DNA from: Candidatus Gastranaerophilales bacterium
GTDB taxonomy: Bacteria > Cyanobacteriota > Vampirovibrionia > Gastranaerophilales > Gastranaerophilaceae
Assembly (NCBI GenBank): GCA_947589115.1
Contig: CANPZP010000013.1
Location: 1 to 38,427, forward strand
Length of the DNA: 38,427 bases
Reading direction: 5' to 3'
The position numbers and the translations under genes were made by a program. The notes under the pieces were generated by a model. It was not told the DNA's origin and did not search any database. It saw nothing but the letters and a program-made list of their open reading frames with translations. Shown one piece after another: positions 14,851 to 22,340 of this stretch. The first letter of the stretch is position 1. Every line of letters begins with the position of its first letter.

Positions 14851-15486
14851 GTGAAAAAACATTATAAAAGTTTTACTTTAGCCGAGGTTCTTATTACTCT
14901 TGTTATTATAGGAATTATTGCGGTATTAACAATACAAATTTTATTTGCGGATACAAGGAAGAAAGATTATTCCGGCCGAATAAAGAAATTTTATTCCGCT
15001 TTAAATCAAGCACAAATGAGAGCAAAAGCAGACGGGAACGATTGGGAAGAATGGGCATATAATGCAAGCGGAGAGAATGACTTCTCAGGTGAAACAGTTA
15101 AGAGTTTCTTAGATAAATATTTATTGCCTTATATGATATATACAGATGTTTATAAGGATGCTTCTTCAACCCAAGGTTATTATTACGTTATACTAAATGA
15201 CGGAACATTTTTTAAAATAGCAAAATTTACCTGTATTGACATACAATTTGATGTTAACGGGTTTAAAGGTCCAAATAAGGAAGGAGTGGACAAATATTGG
15301 TTTTTATACTGTCCTTTAGCAGATACTTTCAGCCCTGTCAAAGCTAAAATTACTTCCTACAAAAATACCTCAATAACATCCAGAGAAAAAGCTTTAGATA
15401 AATGTAAAGAAAGCAGAGGTTACTGCTCGGGACTCCTTGAATACGATTCTTGGGAATTTAAAGATGATTACCCCCATCATATTTAA
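14851..15486 (+). CDS. Type IV pilin-like protein, apparently out of frame with its start signals
   Basis: 211 residues from a GTG at 14851. It has a prepilin-type N-terminus: KKHYKS, then the cleavage position before FTLAEVLITL with conserved Glu, and a 20-residue hydrophobic helix. Ser replaces Gly at -1, which some prepilin peptidases accept. The globular domain has four cysteines in its second half and the motif DVNGFKGPNKEG, and ends WEFKDDYPHHI, closely like the end of the partial protein at 37973. The GTG has no ribosome binding site. The strong site TAAGGAGG serves an ATG at 14823 that is one base out of frame because of the nine-C tract; with eight C the product would be 220 residues. 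It is either a phase-off pilin or a homopolymer miscount. Confidence 0.8.
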   Translation: MKKHYKSFTLAEVLITLVIIGIIAVLTIQILFADTRKKDYSGRIKKFYSALNQAQMRAKADGNDWEEWAYNASGENDFSGETVKSFLDKYLLPYMIYTDVYKDASSTQGYYYVILNDGTFFKIAKFTCIDIQFDVNGFKGPNKEGVDKYWFLYCPLADTFSPVKAKITSYKNTSITSREKALDKCKESRGYCSGLLEYDSWEFKDDYPHHI

Positions 15487-15506
15487 AAGAAATAAGAGGT
15501 TTAGAA

Positions 15507-16013
15507 TTATATTGTCAATTTTTGCACTTTATATATTAAATCGGTAAGTTCTCTTACCGCTCCTCTTCCTCCACGTTTTGAGGATACAAAATGACAAACG
15601 GCTTTAACCTCACTAACCGCATCACTTGGGCAGCATGCCAGTCCAACTTCTTTTAATACGCATATATCAGGTAAATCATCACCCATATAAGCAACCTGAG
15701 AGAAATCCAGCTTAAATTCCTCCAATAATTCTTTCATTGCATTCAGTTTATTTTTTTGTCCCATATATAATTTAGTCATTCCAAGGTTATTAAAACGATG
15801 TTTAACTGTTGCATTATCCCTTGCGGTAATTATAGCGGTATATATTCCGCTTCTTGTTAACATAACTATACCTTGTCCGTCTTTTGCATTAAACGTTTTG
15901 TATTCTTTACCGTCCTCATCAAATATAATACTGCCGTCAGTCATTACACCGTCAACATCGAACACAACCATTTTTATTTTTAATGCTTTATTTCTTAATT
16001 CAATATTAAACAC
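15507..16013 (-). CDS. kdsC: 3-deoxy-D-manno-octulosonate 8-phosphate phosphatase
   Basis: 168-residue HAD-family C0 phosphatase that removes the phosphate from Kdo-8-P on the way to CMP-Kdo for LPS. The nucleophile motif FDVDGVMTDG gives Asp19 and Asp21. The second motif is IITARDN, and a GDDLPD motif binds the metal. Length and motifs fit KdsC with no fused domain. It begins with GTG, whose first base overlaps the kdsD stop codon, so the two are translationally coupled. Confidence 0.94.
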   Translation of the reverse strand: MFNIELRNKALKIKMVVFDVDGVMTDGSIIFDEDGKEYKTFNAKDGQGIVMLTRSGIYTAIITARDNATVKHRFNNLGMTKLYMGQKNKLNAMKELLEEFKLDFSQVAYMGDDLPDICVLKEVGLACCPSDAVSEVKAVCHFVSSKRGGRGAVRELTDLIYKVQKLTI

Positions 16014-16996
16014 TATGCCACTCCCGCTTTAAGTAAATCATGAATATGCAGTATTCCTACGGGATGATTATTTTCATCACATACCGCAAGAGAAGTAATA
16101 GAGTACTTTTCCATTAATGCCAGAGCTTTTGATGCCATATCATCCCCTGAAATGGTCTTAGGATTTTTAGTCATAACCGATTCGTTTTGGAGAACAGAAA
16201 CATCGGGATATCTCAATAAAATTCTTCTGATATCTCCGTCTGTAATAAGTCCCGTTAATTTTCCTTCTTTGTTAATAATCAAAGCGCAGCCTAATCTTTT
16301 TTTAGAGATTAAATCAACAGTTTCAAGAAAAGTATCATTTTCATGCGCTACGGGTAATAAATCTTTATCTTTCAGCATTAAATCTTTAACCAAATAAATA
16401 AACCCTTTTCCGAGTTTACCCGAAGGATGGTAAAGCAAGAAATCTTCCGTAGAGAAACCTCGTTTTTTTAATAAGCATACGGCAATGGCATCACCCATCG
16501 CCAATGTAGCCGTCGTACTTGCCGTAGGAGCTTTCCCCAAAGGGCATGCTTCTTTTTCCACAGAAATATCAAAATATATGTCAGAAGCCTTACCGAGTGT
16601 TGAATTTTTGTTGCCGGCAAGGACTATAAGCGGAACTTCAAACCTCTTTATTAAAGGAAGCAAATTTAATAATTCTATTGTTTCTCCGCTGTTTGATATT
16701 GCAATTACAACATCTTCTCTTGTGATAATACCCGAATCACCATGAGTACTTTCCGCCGGATGAAGAAAATATGCCGGAGTACCGGTGGAAGAAAGTGTTG
16801 CGGCTATCTTTCTTGCAATCAAGCCGGATTTGCCCATCCCCGTTACTATTACTCTTCCTTTTGACGAAATTATTGTTTCTATTGCATTTTCAAGATTATC
16901 ATTTAATCTTTCCTTCAATTTTAAAATAGAGTCAGACTCAATTTGAAAAACTTCCTTTGCCAACTCTTCCATTTGAGAACTTTTTAATATTTCCAC
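16013..16996 (-). CDS. kdsD: Arabinose-5-phosphate isomerase (KdsD/KpsF family)
   Basis: 327 residues: an N-terminal SIS sugar-isomerase domain (about 40-175, with GMGKSGLIARKIAATLSSTG and the HGDSG loop) and two C-terminal CBS domains (about 205-325). It converts ribulose-5-phosphate to arabinose-5-phosphate, the precursor of Kdo. The order kdsD-kdsC matches many LPS-making bacteria. The GTG start at 16996 has AGAAGGA 8 bases upstream. A TATAAT at 17032-17027 on the minus strand could be its -10 box, though no good -35 accompanies it. Confidence 0.94.
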   Translation of the reverse strand: MEILKSSQMEELAKEVFQIESDSILKLKERLNDNLENAIETIISSKGRVIVTGMGKSGLIARKIAATLSSTGTPAYFLHPAESTHGDSGIITREDVVIAISNSGETIELLNLLPLIKRFEVPLIVLAGNKNSTLGKASDIYFDISVEKEACPLGKAPTASTTATLAMGDAIAVCLLKKRGFSTEDFLLYHPSGKLGKGFIYLVKDLMLKDKDLLPVAHENDTFLETVDLISKKRLGCALIINKEGKLTGLITDGDIRRILLRYPDVSVLQNESVMTKNPKTISGDDMASKALALMEKYSITSLAVCDENNHPVGILHIHDLLKAGVA

Positions 16997-17064
16997 TTAA
17001 ACAATCCTTCTATCCCTGCCTTTTAAATTATACAATAAAGAAGTTAAATAATATATATAGATTA

Positions 17065-17093
17065 TTGTTTTGTTAAGTTTAAAATTGTATATT
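17065..17093 (+). promoter_or_regulatory. Possible promoter of the first M49 peptidase gene
   Basis: TTGTTT (17065-17070), a 17-base spacer, and TATATT (17088-17093). A small hairpin CTGTC-TGA-GACAG (17098-17110) follows in the leader. The -35 match is weak. Confidence 0.35.
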
Positions 17094-17133
17094 TATTCTG
17101 TCTGAGACAGGCAAAAATTTTAAGGAGAAAAAC

Positions 17134-18861
17134 ATGAACTTTGAATTAAATCTTTCAATTGAAGAATTAAAAAAAAGAACGCATAAAGACTACTTAATAA
17201 GAAAACCTATGCTTGATAAAGATGCAAAAGAATATCTTGATTTATCATCCGGAGATAAAGAAGCTCTCAAACATCTTGTTAAAGCCGCTCAATATGCCAA
17301 TATTATTTTCATGAAGCAGGATAATGAACTTAATATACCTTTTATGAAATATTTAGAAGAAAATAAAGACAATGAAGCTATACAGTTAACAAAAATCTTA
17401 TTTGATGCTCAGCTCGGAATAACAGGTATAGATTCAGAATCAAATAAAGTAATTCTGTTAAAATCAGTAAAAGAACTTGACGGAAAAGCTTTTTATCCCT
17501 CAGATATCACGAAAGAAGAATTACAATCCATACTTAAACAGATGCTTAAAGATTCCGAAACAGAAGAAGTTAAAAAAATACTATCTCAAAGAACAATAGT
17601 TAAAAGAAACGGGAAGAAACTATACGCTCTTGACTACACGGAAGCATTTAAAGAAGAATTTAATAAAATAGCGGATGAATTGGAATTAGCAGCTAAAACA
17701 TCAACAAACAAAGATTTTAATGAATATTTAATCCTTCAGGCAAAGGCATTACGGGAAAATAATCCTATGCTTGACGCCCAAGCCGATAAAAAATGGGCAT
17801 CACTTCAAGATACTCCATTAGAATTTACCATTTCCAGAGAACAATATGCCGATTTATTAACCGGTACCGTAGTAGAAGATAATGAGTTAAAACAACTGCT
17901 CGATAAAAATAATATAATGCCTTTATCAAAAGATTCCATAGGTATAAGAGTAGGAATAGTAAACAAAAAAGGAACACAAGATTTATTAAAAGTAAAACAT
18001 TTCCTTCCGTTAATGGCTGAAAATATGCCGTTAAAAGAACGTTATGAACAAAATATATCATCCGAAAACGATAATCTTCAAACAATGGCTGATGTTGATA
18101 TCGTTGCTTTAAGAGGAGATGAAGGTTCATATAGAGGCGGGATTACTATAGCCCAAAATCTTCCGAACAATGATAAATTGTCATTAACGATAGGGGGCGG
18201 AAGGAGAAACGTATATCACAGACAAGTAAGAACAAGTAATTCTCCCGAAGCGGAAGAAAGAAGAAAAAAACGATTAAGGGCAACTTTAAATCCCGAACTG
18301 CATAAATATTATAACCCCGAAGCTGACCATTGGTTTACAATAGGGCATGAAAACGTTCACTCATTAGGCCCGAAATCAGGAACGGAAGCGCTGGGTAAAT
18401 ATAAAAACATAATTGAAGAAAATAAAGCCGATATGGGTTCTTTAGCTTTGCTTGACGTATTATGCGAAAACGGAGTTTACACTCCGGAAGAGAAAAAACA
18501 AATTTTAGTCACTTTTGGAGCAAATGCTTTTCTTAAAGCAAAACCCGAACTTTCGCAAGCTCATAGGGTAAGAACTGTTATGCAGACTTATTTCTTTATT
18601 AAAGAAGGAGCCATAAAGGTTAATAATGAAGGGATAATTGACCTTGATACCGATAAAATGATTTCCGCCGCAAGAAAAATGCTTACAGAAATTATAGAAG
18701 TACAGCTTTCTCAAGATTATATTAAAGGTGAAAATTACGTTAACAAGTATTTTCAATGGACTAAAGATTTTGAAATTATGGCGGAAAAACTCAAAGAAAC
18801 GGATAAATCCTTAAACGGAATAATAATTACACCTCTTGCCGATTTTCTTATTAAAGAATAA
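17134..18861 (+). CDS. M49-type (dipeptidyl peptidase III-like) zinc peptidase, paralogue 1
   Basis: 575 residues, no signal peptide, probably cytosolic. The zinc site is HENVH at 405-409 with the third ligand in EENKAD (428-433). The intervening LGKYKNIIEE and the upstream ITIAQNLPNND match the layout of bacterial M49 peptidases; the motif is the five-residue HExxH form rather than the six-residue HELLGH of classical DPP III. M49 enzymes release dipeptides from the N-terminus of peptides; substrate specificity here is inferred. AAGGAG precedes the ATG at 17134 and an in-frame stop lies upstream, so the short N-terminus is real. It is a tandem paralogue of the next gene, with a 50-residue identical run (175-224). 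Confidence 0.85.
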   Translation: MNFELNLSIEELKKRTHKDYLIRKPMLDKDAKEYLDLSSGDKEALKHLVKAAQYANIIFMKQDNELNIPFMKYLEENKDNEAIQLTKILFDAQLGITGIDSESNKVILLKSVKELDGKAFYPSDITKEELQSILKQMLKDSETEEVKKILSQRTIVKRNGKKLYALDYTEAFKEEFNKIADELELAAKTSTNKDFNEYLILQAKALRENNPMLDAQADKKWASLQDTPLEFTISREQYADLLTGTVVEDNELKQLLDKNNIMPLSKDSIGIRVGIVNKKGTQDLLKVKHFLPLMAENMPLKERYEQNISSENDNLQTMADVDIVALRGDEGSYRGGITIAQNLPNNDKLSLTIGGGRRNVYHRQVRTSNSPEAEERRKKRLRATLNPELHKYYNPEADHWFTIGHENVHSLGPKSGTEALGKYKNIIEENKADMGSLALLDVLCENGVYTPEEKKQILVTFGANAFLKAKPELSQAHRVRTVMQTYFFIKEGAIKVNNEGIIDLDTDKMISAARKMLTEIIEVQLSQDYIKGENYVNKYFQWTKDFEIMAEKLKETDKSLNGIIITPLADFLIKE

Positions 18862-18880
18862 TTGTTAAATATTATTAAAA

Positions 18881-18914
18881 AAGCATATCTGTTATAAATA
18901 TAACAGATATGCTT
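18881..18914. terminator. 15-bp perfect hairpin between the two M49 genes
   Basis: Perfect arms AAGCATATCTGTTAT (18881-18895) and ATAACAGATATGCTT (18900-18914) with a 4-base loop. It stands 20 bases after the first M49 gene. The plus-strand exit has no T run (ATGTTAAATT), whereas the minus-strand exit reads TTTTTTAAT, so as a terminator it faces the wrong way for the genes here. It may be an RNA-stabilising or processing element. Confidence 0.5.
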
Positions 18915-18953
18915 ATGTTAAATTAATAGTAAGTTTTCATATAAGGATGTGTC

Positions 18954-20825
18954 ATGCAAATAAAACCCGTAAATTATAATTTCAGCTTAACTAATCATTC
19001 AAGATTACATTCTCAAAATATTTTCAGACAAAATTACACTAAGTCTGTATCAAAAGATACTTTTGAGTGTATTTCATTCGGAAAAAAAGAAAAATCAGAT
19101 ACCGAATTTGAATTGAATTTATCAGAAAAAGAGTTGGATAAGCGGCTTGAAAAAGATTATTTTAAAACAATAAAGATGTTAACATTTCAAGACAGCCAAT
19201 ATCAAGATTTAGATGAGGGAGATAAAGAAGCACTCATGCATCTTGTAAAAGCTGCTCAATACGGAGATGAAATATTTTATCAACAGGATAACAAATATAA
19301 TAAAGCATTTTTGGAATATTTAAACAGGGAATCCGAAAAAGGCAATACAGCAGCAATGAAAACAAAAATTCTTTTTGACGGTCAAAAAGGAATAATAGGA
19401 GTAGATAATAAAGCCAATGAAGTTAAATTGGCAAAAGGAATTAAAGAACCTAAAGGTAAAGGTTTTTATCCGTATGATTTAGAGGCTGATGAGTTTCGGA
19501 AAATACTCAAGAATATGTTAAAATCCAATCAAGCAGAAGAAGTCAGACGTATATTAAGCCAGAGAACAATGGTTGTGAGAGATTCAAATCAATTAAAGGC
19601 AGTGGATTATACGGAAGCATTTAAATATGAATTTAACAAAATAGCGGATGAATTGGAATTAGCGGCTAAAACTTCAACCAATAAAGATTTTAACGAATAT
19701 TTAATATTGCAGGCAAAGGCATTAAGAGAAAATAATCCTATGCTTGATGCCCAAGCCGATAAAAAATGGGCATCACTTGAGGATACGCCGTTAGAATTTA
19801 CCATTGCAAGAGAACAATATGCTGATGAATTAACCGATTCTGTATTCGAAGATAAAGAGTTAAAGCATATGCTCGAGGAAAACAATATAAAACCCGTATC
19901 AAAAGATTCAATCGGAATAAGGGTCGGAATAGTAAATAAAGAGGGAACGGAAAATATATTAAGAATAAAAAAATATTTGCCGTTATTGGCAAAAAATATG
20001 CCTCTAAATGAATTATACGAACAAAATATTTCTTCTTCTAATAATCTTCAAACAATGGCAGATGCAGACATAGTAACATTAACAGGAGATGAAGGTTCAT
20101 ATAGAGGCGGAATTACCATTGCGCAAAATCTTCCGAATAACGATAAACCGTCATTGCAAATCGGAGGAGGAAAACGTAATGTATACCACAGACAGGTAAG
20201 AAAAAGCGGTATAAAAAACGGGAATATGAAGGATAATCTTCATAAAATTTTAAATCCCGAATTACATAAATATTACAATAATGAAGCATCTCATTGGATA
20301 ACAATAGGACATGAAAATGCGCACTCTTTAGGACCGGTAAAAGGGAAAAGTGCCTTAGGCAAATACAAAAATATTATAGAAGAAAGTAAAGCGGATATGG
20401 GTTCTATTGCCTTTCTTGATATCCTAACCCAAGAGGGAGTTTATACGGAAGAAGAAAAAAATCAAATGCTTACTGTTTTTGCATTAGATTGTTTTCTAAA
20501 GGCGAAACCCAATTTATCCCAAGCACACAGAGTCCGCAGTGTAATGCAGTCATATTATTTTATGAAGGAAGGTGCCGTAAGTGTTGATAAAAACGGAGTA
20601 ATTGATATAAATTTAGATAAAATGATTCCGACAGCAAATAAAATGCTCACGGATTTAATAAAAATTCAATTATCCCAAAACCCTGAAGCGGCTGAAAAAT
20701 TTGTAAACGAAAACTTTCAATGGACAAACGATATAGAAAATGTTGCAAAAAATTTAAGAGAAATAAACAAAGTTCTAAACGGTACAATTGAAACACCGCT
20801 TGCCGATTATTTACTTCAAATATAA
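18954..20825 (+). CDS. M49-type (dipeptidyl peptidase III-like) zinc peptidase, paralogue 2
   Basis: 623 residues. The catalytic part has HENAH (453-457) and EESKAD (476-481), with ITIAQNLPNND upstream, so the zinc site is complete. Compared with its upstream neighbour it has an extra polar N-terminus of about 50 residues (MQIKPVNYNFSLTNHS... ending ISFGKKEK) before the shared FELNLSxxEL segment. That extension is not a classical signal peptide, but it resembles N-termini I associate with this bacterial group. The ATG at 18954 follows AAGG. A run of 50 residues (226-275) is identical to the paralogue, suggesting recent duplication or gene conversion. Confidence 0.85.
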   Translation: MQIKPVNYNFSLTNHSRLHSQNIFRQNYTKSVSKDTFECISFGKKEKSDTEFELNLSEKELDKRLEKDYFKTIKMLTFQDSQYQDLDEGDKEALMHLVKAAQYGDEIFYQQDNKYNKAFLEYLNRESEKGNTAAMKTKILFDGQKGIIGVDNKANEVKLAKGIKEPKGKGFYPYDLEADEFRKILKNMLKSNQAEEVRRILSQRTMVVRDSNQLKAVDYTEAFKYEFNKIADELELAAKTSTNKDFNEYLILQAKALRENNPMLDAQADKKWASLEDTPLEFTIAREQYADELTDSVFEDKELKHMLEENNIKPVSKDSIGIRVGIVNKEGTENILRIKKYLPLLAKNMPLNELYEQNISSSNNLQTMADADIVTLTGDEGSYRGGITIAQNLPNNDKPSLQIGGGKRNVYHRQVRKSGIKNGNMKDNLHKILNPELHKYYNNEASHWITIGHENAHSLGPVKGKSALGKYKNIIEESKADMGSIAFLDILTQEGVYTEEEKNQMLTVFALDCFLKAKPNLSQAHRVRSVMQSYYFMKEGAVSVDKNGVIDINLDKMIPTANKMLTDLIKIQLSQNPEAAEKFVNENFQWTNDIENVAKNLREINKVLNGTIETPLADYLLQI

Positions 20826-20921
20826 TTTATCCGAAGAAAAATAGCCCGCAATAACAGTTGAAAATAAAATATTACTGTGATAGTATTGAGTCATGGATGT
20901 TTATACAAAGGGGGAAGTTTA

Positions 20922-21179
20922 ATGGAAATACAGGCTGTAAAACCAATTCACTCTAATCAAGCTGAAAGTTATTTAGCTTCTGTTAGTCCCGTTAAAAAAG
21001 TTGTTGTTCAACCGAATATAGATAACGATAAAAATTGTAATAATGCCTGTTGTGATATTTTTGAAAACAGTTATTCTCCCGATTTAATTGAGAAAAAATA
21101 TGATTTAGCATGCAGACTTGCGGCATACTATAAAAATCAATACGAAAAACTTTCCCAAAACGGTTGTTGTGTTGCATAA
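20922..21179 (+). CDS. Small Cys-rich protein of unknown function
   Basis: 85 residues from the ATG at 20922, which has a strong AGGGGGAAG site; an in-frame start at 20877 would lack one. The N-terminus MEIQAVKPI resembles that of the M49 paralogue just upstream (MQIKPVNY). The middle has CNNACCDIF, and after a predicted helix (LIEKKYDLACRLAAYYKNQY) the chain ends NGCCVA. Six cysteines in a short protein suggest metal binding or disulphides. No family is recognised. It is about 100 bases downstream of the second M49 gene and may share its transcript. Confidence 0.7.
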   Translation: MEIQAVKPIHSNQAESYLASVSPVKKVVVQPNIDNDKNCNNACCDIFENSYSPDLIEKKYDLACRLAAYYKNQYEKLSQNGCCVA

Positions 21180-21234
21180 TTTAACATTAAATAAATAACT
21201 GGACTTAGCTCTTATTATATGTTATTTATTTTTT

Positions 21235-22332
21235 ATGAGTAATAATGAAAAGTATTGGTATGGGTTTGCAAAATTAACAAAAGCATCTTCGCACTTTGTT
21301 AATATATTATATAATTATTTCGGCTCAATAGAATTAGCTTGGAATGCGCAAACATACGATTTATGGAAAATACCAGGGCTTAAAAAATCCACAATAGAAG
21401 CATTTCTTGAAGAAAGAAAAAATATTAATCCTGAAGAATGTATGGATTATATAAAAGAAAGAGGATTTGATTTTATACATCCCGAAGATAAAAGATATCC
21501 CGAGGCATTAAAAAATATTGATAACCCGCCCACAGGGCTTTTTATGACAGGGGATATTGAACTATGCAATTTGGAGCGTGCAATAGCCGTGGTCGGTTCA
21601 AGAAGAGCAAGCGAAAATTCTAAAGCGGTTTTAAGAAACATTTTAGACGGATTTCATAACACTGACGTCTGCATAATCTCCGGTATGGCAGAAGGAATAG
21701 ATACCGTTGCGCACACAAGTGCGCTTAATAATAATTTAAAAACCATAGCCGTTATTGGCGGAGGTTTTGATAAACTTTACCCTAAGTCAAATAAAAAATT
21801 ATTTGAAAGAATAAAAGATAACCAAGGCGCAGTATTAACGGAATATTGGCCTGATTCAGATGCTTTAAGCTTCCATTTTCCGTTAAGAAACAGAATAGTA
21901 TCGGGATTATCAAAAGGAGTACTCGTCGCAGAAGCCGCACTAAAATCAGGCGCCATGATTACGGCACGTCTTGCTCTGGAGCAAGGAAAAGAACTAATGT
22001 GCATGCCGGGATTAATTTCCAATCCCAATACCCAAGGAGTATATAAACTAATAAAAACAGGCGCCTCAGTTATTACATCATATGAGGATATTCTTGATGC
22101 TATGGGCTGGAAAATTGAAAAAATACCTTCAAATAATAATAAATCCGATAATAAGTTTTCAACCGAGGAATTATTAATTCTCGATGCAATAAAAAAAGAT
22201 ATGCTAAATATAGATGAATTAATTTTAAAAACTAATTTGAATATAAACGATTTAATGATAATATTAACAAAGTTAGAACTAGAAGGCATAATTTCCCAAA
22301 CAAACGGGGAAAAATATATTTCATTAATATAG
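21235..22332 (+). CDS. dprA: DNA-processing protein DprA/Smf
   Basis: 365 residues. An N-terminal helical region (1-70) is followed by the Rossmann-like DprA core: VVGSRRAS for the phosphate-binding loop, ISGMAEGIDTVAHTSAL, GGGFDKLYPKSNK, and PGLISNPNTQGVYKLIKTGA. A C-terminal winged-helix segment (about 300-365, DMLNIDELILKTNLNINDL) is the DprA3-type tail. DprA loads RecA on incoming single-stranded DNA during transformation. No ribosome binding site precedes the ATG. A weak TGGACT-N17-TATTTA (21201-21229) would start the message at the ATG. It is followed 8 bases later by topA, a common pairing. Confidence 0.95.
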   Translation: MSNNEKYWYGFAKLTKASSHFVNILYNYFGSIELAWNAQTYDLWKIPGLKKSTIEAFLEERKNINPEECMDYIKERGFDFIHPEDKRYPEALKNIDNPPTGLFMTGDIELCNLERAIAVVGSRRASENSKAVLRNILDGFHNTDVCIISGMAEGIDTVAHTSALNNNLKTIAVIGGGFDKLYPKSNKKLFERIKDNQGAVLTEYWPDSDALSFHFPLRNRIVSGLSKGVLVAEAALKSGAMITARLALEQGKELMCMPGLISNPNTQGVYKLIKTGASVITSYEDILDAMGWKIEKIPSNNNKSDNKFSTEELLILDAIKKDMLNIDELILKTNLNINDLMIILTKLELEGIISQTNGEKYISLI

Positions 22333-22340
22333 AGAGAAAC

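Noticed and set aside
14823-14867. Short open frame of 14 sense codons from the strong ATG before the pilin
   Set aside because: Better explained as the real start of the pilin gene interrupted by the C tract than as an independent peptide.
17825-18130. Reverse-strand open frames inside the M49 genes
   Set aside because: Both paralogues show similar reverse frames because their sequences are alike; the products are low-complexity Leu/Tyr-rich and lack start signals.
21168-21179. C-terminal CCVA resembling a CAAX prenylation box
   Set aside because: Bacteria generally lack the prenylation machinery and a four-residue match is weak; cysteine pairing or metal binding is simpler.
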